The notes beneath the pieces are model-generated. The model made no database searches, had not been told where the DNA came from, and worked only from the letters and a program-made list of their open reading frames with translations. Both the position numbers and the translations under genes were made by a program. A DNA stretch of 64,000 nt from Flavihumibacter fluvii (GTDB lineage Bacteria; Bacteroidota; Bacteroidia; Chitinophagales; Chitinophagaceae): positions 830,001-894,000 of the forward strand of contig NZ_CP092333.1 in NCBI RefSeq assembly GCF_018595675.2, given 5' to 3'. This document shows positions 16,245-26,050 of this stretch, piece by piece. The stretch's first letter is position 1. Every line of letters starts with the position of its first letter.

Positions 16245-17897
16245 ATGTATAGATTCTCTGCAATCCTTTCCTTGTATTGTTTGGTTTTAGTTGCCGGCTG
16301 TACCTCCAAAAAAACAGCAAACCCTGAAGATGGACTGGCAGCATTCAGCGCTGATAGTTTAAAGCAGGATATTGCCATGCTGGCTTCTGACTCATTTATG
16401 GGGCGGAAACCATTTACGGCAGGAGAAACCAAAACCATCGATTACCTGCAAAAAGCATTCGCAGCCATAGGGCTGGAACCCGGAAATGGCAGCAGCTTTT
16501 TGCAGGCGGTTCCGATGGTCAGTATATTGGCCACGGCTGCGCCGGATATGAAGGTAAAAGCTGCTAAAGGGGATTTTACATTAAAGGCTTATGATGATTA
16601 TATTATCTGGACAGATAAACCCGACAGTAATACCAGTCTTGAACATACGGAACTGGTATTCGCAGGATACGGTGTTGTAGCCCCGGAATACAACTGGAAT
16701 GATTATGAAGGATTGGATGTTAAAGGGAAAGTTGTGATGGTGATGGTGAATGATCCGGGCTTCTGGACAGGGGATACGACTTTGTTTAAAGGGAAAACAA
16801 TGACCTATTACGGGCGCTGGACCTATAAATTTGAAGAAGCTGCAAGGCAAGGAGCAAAAGGCTGCCTTGTTATCCATAATACAAAAGCAGCCGGTTACCC
16901 TTTCAGTGTACAGCAAAAAAGCTTCAACACTTCCAGGCTGCAGTTGGATAACCGGGGTAAAGGAATTAAAAATTGTGATGTGATTGGCTGGATAACAGAA
17001 ACAGCAGCCAATACATTATTTAAAGCTGCCGGTTTCGATTCCAGCCTTTTGGTTAAAGCAAACCGGCCAGGGTTTAAAGCCCCTCCATTAAACCTCCAGG
17101 TATCCACAACCATGAAGGTGACGGCATCTTATAATAAATCGTATAATGTTATTGGCAGGATTACCGGGACAAAGCGTCCCGATGAAGTAGTTATTTATAC
17201 TGCACACTGGGATCATCTTGGCATTGGGCGCCCGGATGCAACAGGCGATTCCATTTATAACGGTGCCTTAGACAATGCTACGGGAACAGCGGGATTACTT
17301 GAACTGGCAAGGGCATTTAAAAGCATGGCAACAAAGCCGGAAAGAACCCTCATTTTCCTTTCCGTTACAGCGGAGGAGCAAGGGCTCCTGGGCTCGAAGT
17401 ATTATGCAGAAAACCCTGTTTACCCGGCCAATAAGACAACAGCCAATATTAATATGGATGGCCTTAACCGGTATACCAGGACGAAGGATATACTTGTGAT
17501 TGGAGAAGGGCAATCTGACCTGGAGGATTATTTAAAAGAAGAAGTGGAAAAAGCAGGTGGTTATATTTCATTTGATACCCATCCCGAATCAGGTTACTAT
17601 TACCGTTCAGATCATTTCAATTTTGCAAAGGCAGGTATCCCGGCGCTATATACTAATGCCGGAATAGATGTAATTGGCAAAGGCAAAGCGTATGGACAAC
17701 AACTTGAGGATGACTACACTGCCCATAATTATCACCAGCCATCTGACCATTTTGATGCAAACTCCTGGACAGTGGAAGGTGCTATCAGTGACCTCAAATT
17801 ATTGTTCCTGGTGGGCAGGCGTATAGCCTTTGAAGAAAAGTGGCCGCAATGGAAACCTTCTTCTGAATTTAAGGCGATCAGGGATAAAAAGAATTAA
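16245..17897 (+). CDS. M28 family zinc peptidase, lipoprotein
   Basis: 550 residues. The lipobox is VAGC near residue 19, so it is probably tethered to a membrane by lipid. A PA-type insert (VFAGYGVVAPEYNWNDY, DVKGKVVMVMVNDP) lies at about 135-270. M28 ligands are in order: His in TAHWDHLG, Asp in GALDNATG, Glu pair in TAEEQGLLGS, Asp in ININMDGLN (as NMDG), His in HNYHQPSDHF. Aminopeptidase activity on small peptides is expected. Same design as 6353-7870. No operon partner downstream: the next gene is on the other strand. Confidence 0.92.
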   Translation: MYRFSAILSLYCLVLVAGCTSKKTANPEDGLAAFSADSLKQDIAMLASDSFMGRKPFTAGETKTIDYLQKAFAAIGLEPGNGSSFLQAVPMVSILATAAPDMKVKAAKGDFTLKAYDDYIIWTDKPDSNTSLEHTELVFAGYGVVAPEYNWNDYEGLDVKGKVVMVMVNDPGFWTGDTTLFKGKTMTYYGRWTYKFEEAARQGAKGCLVIHNTKAAGYPFSVQQKSFNTSRLQLDNRGKGIKNCDVIGWITETAANTLFKAAGFDSSLLVKANRPGFKAPPLNLQVSTTMKVTASYNKSYNVIGRITGTKRPDEVVIYTAHWDHLGIGRPDATGDSIYNGALDNATGTAGLLELARAFKSMATKPERTLIFLSVTAEEQGLLGSKYYAENPVYPANKTTANINMDGLNRYTRTKDILVIGEGQSDLEDYLKEEVEKAGGYISFDTHPESGYYYRSDHFNFAKAGIPALYTNAGIDVIGKGKAYGQQLEDDYTAHNYHQPSDHFDANSWTVEGAISDLKLLFLVGRRIAFEEKWPQWKPSSEFKAIRDKKN

Positions 17898-18150
17898 ACA
17901 CGGGATAAATCATCGCAAAATGAAAAGGAAAATGTTATTTACCCAGTGGAGGCCATTTTCAGGAAAAACGAAATATTTTGAACCTTCCACTTAGGATTTT
18001 ATGATTAACTATAGAGTTGTGGATTTAGAAAGTTGAATTATAGGAACAAAACGATGTAGCATATGAGAAGCTTGGTGAAAAAATGGGCACAATGACTTCA
18101 AAATAGTGGAGGCAATAATTTTGGATGGTTTATTAATGCAAAGGCATATT

Positions 18151-19398
18151 TCATTTGAAATTAAAAAGTAGCGGCACAATAAAAGTCATAAAGATTATCC
18201 AGATGACATATATTGGCAAAAAGGAAGCAATACTATTTTCCACTTTCATAATTTCACGGGAGTCTTTCATTGTTTTGAAAAGCCGGTAGGTGACAATCAG
18301 CAGGTTGGCCAGAATCAGCACATTTCCACCTAAAACAGCCAGCCTGTTCGGTGTAATACCCCATTCAGAGATCCTGAATACGATCGCAGACAGGGCTATT
18401 CCATTTACAATCACGGTTATAGCTGAAAGTGCAAACAATAATATTACTCCGATTTTACTGTTACTGTTTTTAGATATTTCAGCAATTGAGAATAAGATAA
18501 TAGCCATTACCCCAATCAGCAGCAAATTGAAGATCAATAGAAATTCCCGGTCATTATATGGGTCCTTGCCAGTGAAGAGTAAAGCGAAGAGGTATATGAC
18601 CAGTGTAATCAGAACCAGGGGCGTAAATACTTTGGCAATAACCGGGGATACTCTGTGTACCAGTTGCGGATTGGTTTGTACAAGATAAGTTCCAAAGATC
18701 GGGGCCGCCGCCAGGCCCCAGATTCCAATATATTTAAAATAGTAGTTTTCCAATTTAATATCAATCAAATTAAAAAGGTTGATAGTAATTGCCGTTAAGA
18801 GCGCGCCGGCAATAATAATAATTGTCGTCATCACCACCAGGTCGGCGTTATAACGAAGGAAATCCAATCGGTGCGGAATGTTGTTTGGTTTATCACTCAC
18901 AAATGCAAAACCTAAAACAGCCCAGAGAAACAGAGGAAGGTGAATACAAGCCAAGTTTAAAGTATCGCTTTTTGTAGCAACAGGAAGTACATTAATGTAG
19001 ATGACCGAAATCAGAGAAACAGCAGAAACAATAAGTAAAGATTTCCTTTGAATATTGTTTTTCCAGGCAAAGTATGCGGTCAGTAATGGAAATACGATAA
19101 AGGCAATATTCCGTGTATAAAATTGATCCTGCGAAATTCCAGTGAAGTCCGGGATTTTAGCGATTAGTCCGGCAATAAAGGAAGCAACCAGGATAAAAAT
19201 CAATTCTTTATTAGTGCCCCATGAAATTTCTTCGTTCTTAAAGTTTATACGTGCATGCCAGATTTGTGCGATTAATTTTTCCTGTATTTCCGGGTACACC
19301 AGATTGAACTCCCGTTTGAAAGAGGAACTGTTGTCCCGATACAATTGTTCAAGAAGTCGCGGATTGTCCAGGTTATTTAATATTTCTGTTCTCATCAT
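18151..19398 (-). CDS. Multi-pass membrane protein, DUF4153-like
   Basis: 415 residues. A soluble N-terminal 65 residues (LLEQLYRDNSSSFKREF...LIAQIWHARINF) precedes about eleven hydrophobic helices. The stretch VSPVIAKVFTPLVLITLVIYLFALL is reminiscent of DUF4153 proteins, which have no settled function. The two ATGs at 19398 and 19395 are both possible starts. A 7-5-7 inverted repeat 68 bases upstream is a candidate operator. The gene stands alone between two + strand blocks, so its own promoter is expected. Confidence 0.7.
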   Translation of the reverse strand: MMRTEILNNLDNPRLLEQLYRDNSSSFKREFNLVYPEIQEKLIAQIWHARINFKNEEISWGTNKELIFILVASFIAGLIAKIPDFTGISQDQFYTRNIAFIVFPLLTAYFAWKNNIQRKSLLIVSAVSLISVIYINVLPVATKSDTLNLACIHLPLFLWAVLGFAFVSDKPNNIPHRLDFLRYNADLVVMTTIIIIAGALLTAITINLFNLIDIKLENYYFKYIGIWGLAAAPIFGTYLVQTNPQLVHRVSPVIAKVFTPLVLITLVIYLFALLFTGKDPYNDREFLLIFNLLLIGVMAIILFSIAEISKNSNSKIGVILLFALSAITVIVNGIALSAIVFRISEWGITPNRLAVLGGNVLILANLLIVTYRLFKTMKDSREIMKVENSIASFLPIYVIWIIFMTFIVPLLFNFK

Positions 19399-19765
19399 GC
19401 TGAAATTAACGTGTGGTGTTGAAAAGCAGTAAGGTATTTCCCATCAGGGTAAATGATATTAAAAGTACTTTGAAAAACAAAGTAAGTGAATAAAATCTGA
19501 ATTTTGCAATGAATTTCTAAAAAAATAAATTTTAACCGGGAAAGCCGGACTTGCTGGTATGTTTCAGGGCTGTATGTATCCAGGTAAGCCAATGGACGAA
19601 GTTCGTATTATTAGGCGCACTAATATCAACAGGAACTTCCCCGCCTGGTTAAAAACCAAATGGTTATGGTGAATTTTGGCAGCATTTTTCCTATTTGCAG
19701 GCGATATATTCGTTTGCTGTATACTTTATTAAAAACCCGATCGAATCTTTCTAATCTTTAGTGCA
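19399..19765. other. 367-base divergent intergenic region
   Basis: No gene seen. It must carry promoters for the DUF4153-like gene (leftward) and the glycosidase-like pair (rightward). The one clear structure is the inverted repeat at 19466-19484, close to the leftward gene. Confidence 0.5.
19466..19484 (-). promoter_or_regulatory. Candidate operator: TACTTTG-N5-CAAAGTA
   Basis: A perfect 7-base inverted repeat around AAAAA lies 68 bases before the start of the DUF4153-like gene. Its size and symmetry suit a dimeric winged-helix repressor. No such regulator is encoded next to it, so the binding protein is unknown. Confidence 0.4.
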
Positions 19766-21184
19766 ATGAATAGATGCCTGTCATTTGGCCTGCTGCTGCT
19801 CCTGGTGCTGGCTTATCCTGCTACCTACGCCCAGGACCCCCTACAAAAAAGCTTTTCCGGTAAATGGCACCACAATTACTCACAGGCTTTGGTAATGAAA
19901 ATGTTCAACTGTGCGGTTGATAGTGCCGGTAAACCTCGTGTGTATATAACTTTTGAACAAACCCTCAACTATATCAGGGCTATGGATAACCTGACCCTTG
20001 GTGTGCCCAAAATAATTTACCTGGTTGGCTGGCAGTATAATGGCCATGATGATAAATATCCTGCATTTTTTGAAGTGAATGAAGCGCTCAAAAGAAAGGA
20101 GGATAAAACAGCCAGGGAAAGCCTGCTCTGGTTGATGCGTGAGGCAAAGAAATACCATACCACCATAAGCCTGCACATCAACATAACGGATGCTTATGAC
20201 AACAGCCCTCTGTGGGATGAATATGTGAAAAATGACCTGCTTGCGAAAAATGAAGATGGCACCCTGATGCAAACGGGCGTATGGAATAACCACCCTTCCT
20301 ATCATATCCTGGCTAAAAGGGAATGGGAAACTGGCATTTTTCAAAAGCGGCTCGACAAGCTGTTAGAACTCCTGCCGCCATTGCAGGAGGCAGGCACTAT
20401 ACACATTGATGCATGGATCGCCAGGGGTAGCAAAGGACACCATATTTCCCAGGAAGAAGAAATCAGTTATATGTGGAAGATCGGGGAATACTTTATGTCA
20501 AAAGGAATTGATGTGTCCACTGAGCGTACTGATTTATCCAGGTATTTGTATGGCCTCTGCCCGCATTTTTATCATTATAATGGCCACACCCAGGATGATT
20601 ATTTAGCCTATCCTGCAAGTTTCAATACCGGCTCTAATTTTAACCCTGATTTAAACGGGGACAAAAACCTGAAATTCCTGTTTGGCACAAGCATGCACGG
20701 TGAAACGGTTTTCCCGCGTAACCCTACCAATAAAACCAAAATCACCGAAGAAAACTGGACGTCTTATTTTGCTGACGAATTTTACGAAAACTCTATGCAG
20801 TATTTCTTCCTGAATACCTTGAAGAGGTTAGGTGTGAAAAATACCGGTAATAACCGGGTGGCCTTGTTTTCTGGTAATGTCAATGTTTCACTCGCAGATA
20901 GCATAGTGAAGCGGGGTGATTTTGTGTTGCGCAACAAATCCTTTATGTATTTTCCTGCCGTTTGGCGCAATGACCATGGATACATAGTGTATTCGCGGCT
21001 GCGCGGGACAAAACTATTGCAAAGGCCCGCGGAGTGGGCATCGGCAAAAACTATTTTCATCTACCGGGTAAGTGCCGGCGGGCTGGAATTTGAACGGGAA
21101 GAAGTGTTGAACGGGAATAAGTTTACCCTGGAAGTGCAGGAAAAATTACCCCTGTACATTACTCCGCAGAAATTGAAACAATAA
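19766..21184 (+). CDS. Secreted glycoside hydrolase, GH101-like (endo-alpha-N-acetylgalactosaminidase-related)
   Basis: 472 residues with signal peptide (LLLLLVLAYPATYAQ, cleavage near 22). The catalytic-barrel hallmarks resemble GH101: YLVGWQYNGHDDKYP (about 88-102), the HTTISLHINITDAYD strand (about 131-145) and IHIDAWIARG (about 213-222), whose Asp sits where the GH101 nucleophile would be. It is far shorter than classical GH101 enzymes and lacks their extra beta domains, so it may be a distinct family acting on alpha-linked sugars. It is eight bases from the next gene. The family link is an inference from motifs. Confidence 0.6.
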   Translation: MNRCLSFGLLLLLVLAYPATYAQDPLQKSFSGKWHHNYSQALVMKMFNCAVDSAGKPRVYITFEQTLNYIRAMDNLTLGVPKIIYLVGWQYNGHDDKYPAFFEVNEALKRKEDKTARESLLWLMREAKKYHTTISLHINITDAYDNSPLWDEYVKNDLLAKNEDGTLMQTGVWNNHPSYHILAKREWETGIFQKRLDKLLELLPPLQEAGTIHIDAWIARGSKGHHISQEEEISYMWKIGEYFMSKGIDVSTERTDLSRYLYGLCPHFYHYNGHTQDDYLAYPASFNTGSNFNPDLNGDKNLKFLFGTSMHGETVFPRNPTNKTKITEENWTSYFADEFYENSMQYFFLNTLKRLGVKNTGNNRVALFSGNVNVSLADSIVKRGDFVLRNKSFMYFPAVWRNDHGYIVYSRLRGTKLLQRPAEWASAKTIFIYRVSAGGLEFEREEVLNGNKFTLEVQEKLPLYITPQKLKQ

Positions 21185-21204
21185 AAAACAGGGTGTCAGA
21201 TTAT

Positions 21205-23487
21205 ATGCGTATCAAAGTAGCAAAGATTGTCATGTTGGGGATCTTCCTTTCCCTTTGTTCAAACCGTTTATTGGCCCAGGTTGATTTCCGGACCGATTAT
21301 TTCAGGATCCGCATTAATGCCAGCGGCTGGATTACCAGTATGCAAAACATCACGGTAAATCCCCATCGGGAATTTAGTCCGGCTGATAAACCATCGCCCT
21401 TGCTTTCCTTGTACGACAGCAAAAAGAAACAATATTACCTGCCGGGCAAAGCTGCCTACAACAAGGCCAAACAAACATTTACCCTCTACTATCCCAACGG
21501 CTCTGTGGCTTCCGTGAAACTGGATCCCCACAGCAAATACCTGAAACTGACCCTGCTGGCACTCAGTCCACGGAACGGTGTCGATAATATCCAGTGGGGT
21601 GCTTACCATACCAATATTGCCAATCTTTTCGGCGAAGTGATCGGGGTGGCCCGGGATACCAGTGAAGCCGTCAATTATGCGATTGGCATGCTGGCCCTTA
21701 ACGACATCACCATCGGTGGAACAGCCGACCTCGAAGGGGATGCCGCGCCTTTCCAGTATATCATCCATAGTCCGGATAAACAGCAATACCCGCTTCCCGA
21801 AAATTTACAGGAAGGCCAGGCCTTTCCTATTGGAGGCGATGGTATTAATGATGTGGCTTTTTATGCGCACCCCGAGCCTTACTACCGAATCCTCTATGGC
21901 AATGCGGCTTTTGTAGATAAGGATGGCGAAATATTCCTGACCTACCACGCACGCAACCGCAGCATCCCGCAACAAATTTCTTTTTCCCTGATTCCCTTCC
22001 TGGCTACGAATAAACCCAATCACCAGGAAGTCCAGGCTTTGCCGGGAGTGGATTTTATGGGTTCATCTATCGCCCTTTGGGGAAGTCCCGATAGCACGGC
22101 CCTGCTGGATGTGATCCGAAACATCGTTTTGTCCGAGCACCTGCCTTACCCCACCATCAATGGCAAGTGGATTAAGGACCCCGCCCGTTATATTCCCGAT
22201 GTAAGTGCCCGGGGCGGACGTTATGACAGCACTATTTCCTATGTGTCACAACTCGGTTTTAAAGCTATTGAAACAGAAGACCTGCCCTTCTTCAAAGTGG
22301 ACCGGGGGAACCGGGGCTATATTGACGGGGAGCATTTTGAACAAAAAATCATTCCGTTCAGTTCGGGCAAGCTCTCGCATAAAGCGTTCACCGACCTGTC
22401 TAACCCAAAAGGAATATTGGTAGGCCGCCATACCATCACCACTTCCCTGGCGCAAGGCACCCTGGATGCCAGCCCGGTGCCGAATGACAGTTTGTGCTAC
22501 CAGCTAAAGCGGGTACTGGTTAAAAACATTAGTCCCGCCGACACCCTCATTGAAATTGACGACCCTGCTTATTTAAACGAAATAGCCAGCTGGGAAGGGC
22601 ACAGTGAAAGCCTCAACATGATTAAGATTGGCCGGGAGCTGATCCATTACTTGGGAGTGAGCAATACCCCGCCTTACCGGCTGCTGCGGATCCAACGGGG
22701 CTATTGGGGAACTGCTCCGGCCGCCCATGCTGCGGGCGATGCCGTCTTAAAAATGCAGGTGACCATCAATTATGGATATGATGGCCTCATTCCCGATATC
22801 TACCTGCAGGACAAGATTGCAGAATACTACGCCGATGTTAGCCATATCAACGGATTACGGTTTATGGACCTCGACGGCCAGGAATTTTTATTCAACAGCG
22901 GGCATGGTTATTATTCGGTGAAGCGGTTTTTCCACAAAATGTTTGATCGGGCGGCAGCGCATCAAATTCCTTATCTGCGGATTTCCGGCGCAACGCTCTC
23001 TGAAGGGTCCTGGCATTACCAGAGTGTGTGGAACGTGGGCGGGGGCAACAATATGTATGATACCAGGAAGCGGGTTTGGGGTAGTTCAACCAGTGAGGGC
23101 AAAGACATCCGGGATGTGGCCTATGCCAATTATTTTCCTGCAACCTTTGGCAATAACTTCGGGTTGACCGCCGGTTCAACGGTTGCCGATTTCGAGCATG
23201 TGCAGGCCATATCGGTTGGGGTAGGAGCCACTTACCTGCTGGAGCTCAACCAGGATGCTGTTGAAAGCTGTCCGCAGAAATATGAGATATTCAAGGCTGT
23301 TCGCACCTGGGAAGACGCCCGTGCGGCCAATGCTTTCCCGCGTTGGGTCAGGAAAGAACTGGCAAAGCCTGAAAACCAGTTCCACCTGGAGCGAAAGGAT
23401 AATAACACCTGGAAGCTGTATAAAACAAGCCTGGATGGGAAAAACCCGGTTTTGTACTGCTTGTTGAAAAGACAGGCGGGTTATTAA
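21205..23487 (+). CDS. Large secreted protein, putative glycoside hydrolase
   Basis: 760 residues from ATG 21205; a GTG at 21193 adds four more. Signal peptide to about 25 (VMLGIFLSLCSNRLLAQ). The first 270 residues read as a beta-sandwich (RIRINASGWITSMQN...), as in many carbohydrate enzymes. The second half has barrel-like strands with acidic residues (GFKAIETEDLPFF, GLRFMDLDGQEFLF, YLRISGATLSEGSWHY). The FMDLDG strand looks like a nucleophile site. I cannot name the family. Coupling to the GH101-like gene suggests both act on the same glycan outside the cell. No SusC/SusD pair is present. Confidence 0.6.
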   Translation: MRIKVAKIVMLGIFLSLCSNRLLAQVDFRTDYFRIRINASGWITSMQNITVNPHREFSPADKPSPLLSLYDSKKKQYYLPGKAAYNKAKQTFTLYYPNGSVASVKLDPHSKYLKLTLLALSPRNGVDNIQWGAYHTNIANLFGEVIGVARDTSEAVNYAIGMLALNDITIGGTADLEGDAAPFQYIIHSPDKQQYPLPENLQEGQAFPIGGDGINDVAFYAHPEPYYRILYGNAAFVDKDGEIFLTYHARNRSIPQQISFSLIPFLATNKPNHQEVQALPGVDFMGSSIALWGSPDSTALLDVIRNIVLSEHLPYPTINGKWIKDPARYIPDVSARGGRYDSTISYVSQLGFKAIETEDLPFFKVDRGNRGYIDGEHFEQKIIPFSSGKLSHKAFTDLSNPKGILVGRHTITTSLAQGTLDASPVPNDSLCYQLKRVLVKNISPADTLIEIDDPAYLNEIASWEGHSESLNMIKIGRELIHYLGVSNTPPYRLLRIQRGYWGTAPAAHAAGDAVLKMQVTINYGYDGLIPDIYLQDKIAEYYADVSHINGLRFMDLDGQEFLFNSGHGYYSVKRFFHKMFDRAAAHQIPYLRISGATLSEGSWHYQSVWNVGGGNNMYDTRKRVWGSSTSEGKDIRDVAYANYFPATFGNNFGLTAGSTVADFEHVQAISVGVGATYLLELNQDAVESCPQKYEIFKAVRTWEDARAANAFPRWVRKELAKPENQFHLERKDNNTWKLYKTSLDGKNPVLYCLLKRQAGY

Positions 23488-23579
23488 TGGCCGAAATGAA
23501 TATTTTTTCTTTAGTTTGACCTAGTATCTACAAGTCCGGATGTTCTCTACTCTATCATACTAAAACTTAAACTTGCCAT

Positions 23580-25316
23580 ATGGGAGATGTCCAAATCAAG
23601 CAATCCACAGAGCAGTACGATGTGCTCATTGTTGGGTCCGGCGCAGGCGGCGGAATGGCCGGCTATGTGCTGGCCAATGCCGGTATCAAAGTCTTAATGC
23701 TGGAAGCAGGGCCCTTTTTTGATCCTGCCAAGCATTCGCAGCAATTAAAATTTCCTTATGAATCGCCGCGGCGGGGAGCAAACACAACGCGGGCCTTTGG
23801 TGATTTTGATGCTGCTTTTGGTGGTTGGCAGATTGAAGGAGAACCCTATACGACCAAAGACAAAACCGAGTTCCAGTGGTTCAGGTCCCGCATGCTGGGT
23901 GGTAAAACCAACCATTGGGGAAGGATTTCCTTACGTATGGGCCCAATAGATTTCCAGCCCACAGACGGGCTGACCGAAACCTGGCCCATTACCTACGAAG
24001 ACCTGAAGCCTTTTTACGATAAGGTGGACCGGATGATCGGCGTATATGGAACCAATGAAGGACTGGAAAATGAGCCAGACGGTATCTTTTTGCCGCCACC
24101 AAAGCCCCGGCTTAATGAAATATTTATAAAAAAAGGGGCAGCCAAAGCGGGTGTAAAAGTAATTGCCGGAAGGGGGTCCGTATTGACCGAAGCATTACCA
24201 GGCAATAAGGACCGGGGCGCCTGTTTCTTTTGTGGGCAATGTGGGCGAGCCTGTAAGATTTACGGTGATTTTTCATCTTCATCCTGCCTGGTCATTCCGG
24301 CCATAAAAACGGGGAACCTGAAAGTAATCACTAATGCCATGGTAAGGCAGGTGCTGACAGATAAAGAAGGCAAGGCAACCGGCGTTTCTTATGTGGATAA
24401 AACAGATGGCCAGGAATACCAGCTTAAAGCCAAGGTCGTGGTGCTGGGTGCAAGTGCCTGTGAATCGGCGCGTATCCTCCTGAATTCAGCATCAGCGCAG
24501 CATCCGGGCGGACTGGCAAACAGCAGTGGTGTGGTTGGAAAATACCTGCATGATTCAACAGGAGCCAGCCTGGGTGGTTTCCTGCCGCAACTCATGGGGC
24601 GTAAGCGGTACAATGAAGACGGGGTAGGTAGTGTACATATATATTCGCCCTGGTGGCTGGACAATAAAAAGCTGGATTTTCCGCGCGGATACCACATTGA
24701 ATATGGTGGGGGGATGCACATGCCCTCATATGGATTTGGTGGCGGAATTGCCAAAATGAACGGGATGGTGCCTGGCAGGGATGGACAAATGAAAGCAGGC
24801 GGTGGTTTTGGTGCCGCATTGAAAGATGACTACAGGCGTTTTTATGGAACCCAGGTCGGCATGGCAGGGCGAGGCACGGCTATAGCCCGAAAGGAAAACT
24901 ATTGCGAGATAGACCCGAACATTGTAGACAAATTCGGTATCCCGGTGTTGCGGTTTAATTATACCTGGAGCAATGAGGAGATCAAACAGGCCAAACACAT
25001 GATCGATACATTCCAGGAGATCATGCACCAGATGGGCGCCATCATCACCTCCACCATACAGGGGCCCGAAACCAACTATGGCCTGGAAGCGCCCGGGCGG
25101 ATCATTCATGAAGTGGGTACTGTGCGCATGGGCGACAATCCCAAAACCTCGGCCCTGAACAAATGGTGCCAGGCACATGATTGTAAAAACCTGTTTGTGG
25201 TAGATGCCGCGCCATTTGTGCAGCAAGGCGATAAAAATGCCACCTGGACCATCCTGGCCTTGTCCATGCGGACTGCAGAATACATTCTCGATCAACGTAA
25301 GAAACAAAATATTTAG
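23580..25316 (+). CDS. GMC family FAD oxidoreductase
   Basis: 578 residues. The FAD-binding Rossmann motif VLIVGSGAGGGMAGYVLANAG is near 15-35 and LMLEAG near 40. GGKTNHWGR is the GMC flavin loop, and HEVGTVRMGDNPKTSALN...LFVVDAAPFVQQGDKNATWTILAL at the C-terminus holds the catalytic-site His and Asn region. A cysteine cluster (ACFFCGQCGRACK, about 213-225) is unusual and could bind a metal or iron-sulfur cluster. No signal peptide; export would rely on the partner three bases downstream. It probably oxidises sugars or sugar acids. Confidence 0.9.
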   Translation: MGDVQIKQSTEQYDVLIVGSGAGGGMAGYVLANAGIKVLMLEAGPFFDPAKHSQQLKFPYESPRRGANTTRAFGDFDAAFGGWQIEGEPYTTKDKTEFQWFRSRMLGGKTNHWGRISLRMGPIDFQPTDGLTETWPITYEDLKPFYDKVDRMIGVYGTNEGLENEPDGIFLPPPKPRLNEIFIKKGAAKAGVKVIAGRGSVLTEALPGNKDRGACFFCGQCGRACKIYGDFSSSSCLVIPAIKTGNLKVITNAMVRQVLTDKEGKATGVSYVDKTDGQEYQLKAKVVVLGASACESARILLNSASAQHPGGLANSSGVVGKYLHDSTGASLGGFLPQLMGRKRYNEDGVGSVHIYSPWWLDNKKLDFPRGYHIEYGGGMHMPSYGFGGGIAKMNGMVPGRDGQMKAGGGFGAALKDDYRRFYGTQVGMAGRGTAIARKENYCEIDPNIVDKFGIPVLRFNYTWSNEEIKQAKHMIDTFQEIMHQMGAIITSTIQGPETNYGLEAPGRIIHEVGTVRMGDNPKTSALNKWCQAHDCKNLFVVDAAPFVQQGDKNATWTILALSMRTAEYILDQRKKQNI

Positions 25317-25319
25317 ACA

Positions 25320-25952
25320 ATGAACAGAAGACAATCTTTAAAAGCCCTGAGTGTTTCTGCCATTAGTGCAGGTATACTGCTGGATGCCTGCAAGTCAGAC
25401 AAGCCCAAAATAACGAATGCGGTTGATCAGATCAACGTGGACTATGCAGCCGGATTGCAGGAATTTGAAAAAGAAAGGCTGGAAAAACTCTACGCCCAAC
25501 CGAACTTTTTTAATGAACATGAAAGGGAAACACTGATCGTGCTTGCGGACCTGATCATTCCGGCAGATGAGGTGTCCGGCGCTGCATCCGATGCCAAGGT
25601 GATCGACTTCATTGAGTTTATCGTCAAAGACATCCCTGATCACCAGCTACCCATGCGGGGCGGACTAAAATGGCTGGATATGCAATGCTTCACCCGATAT
25701 GGCCAGCCATTTACCGGCTGTACAAAAAACCAACAGGTTGAGATGCTGGAAGCCATTGCCTATCCAGGCAAAACCAAGCCTGAATTGCACCAGGGTGAAG
25801 TATTCTTTGACCGGATGCGTAACCTGACCGCAACCGGGTTCTATACCAGTAAAATTGGTATTAAAGACCTTGGTTATGCAGGCAATGCGCCGGGCAAATG
25901 GGAAGGTGTTCCGAAAGATGTATTACAACAATACAACCTGGAGGGGGAGTAG
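25320..25952 (+). CDS. Gluconate 2-dehydrogenase subunit 3 family protein
   Basis: 210 residues. It begins MNRRQSLKALSVSAISAGILLDAC, a Tat-like NRRQSLK motif plus hydrophobic run and cysteine, as in many exported partners of GMC dehydrogenases. The body has the family pattern NEHERETLIVLADLIIPADEVSGAASDAKVIDFIEF (about 60-95), then FTGCTKNQQVEMLEAIA. Subunit 3 is the small chaperone-like subunit which carries the GMC flavoprotein across the membrane by hitchhiking. The gene starts three bases after the GMC stop. A cytochrome subunit is not nearby. Confidence 0.9.
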   Translation: MNRRQSLKALSVSAISAGILLDACKSDKPKITNAVDQINVDYAAGLQEFEKERLEKLYAQPNFFNEHERETLIVLADLIIPADEVSGAASDAKVIDFIEFIVKDIPDHQLPMRGGLKWLDMQCFTRYGQPFTGCTKNQQVEMLEAIAYPGKTKPELHQGEVFFDRMRNLTATGFYTSKIGIKDLGYAGNAPGKWEGVPKDVLQQYNLEGE

Positions 25953-26050
25953 CAAAGCCTTGAACTGTCTACGCGCAGATATTCTGGCGTACGCGCAGCG
26001 GTTTGTGCAAGGCAATCAATATGATCCCTGCTTACAGCTAATTAATATTT

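Noticed and set aside
24726-25334. 202-residue open frame on the - strand
   Set aside because: Shadow of the GMC gene in GC-richer DNA; no known motif.
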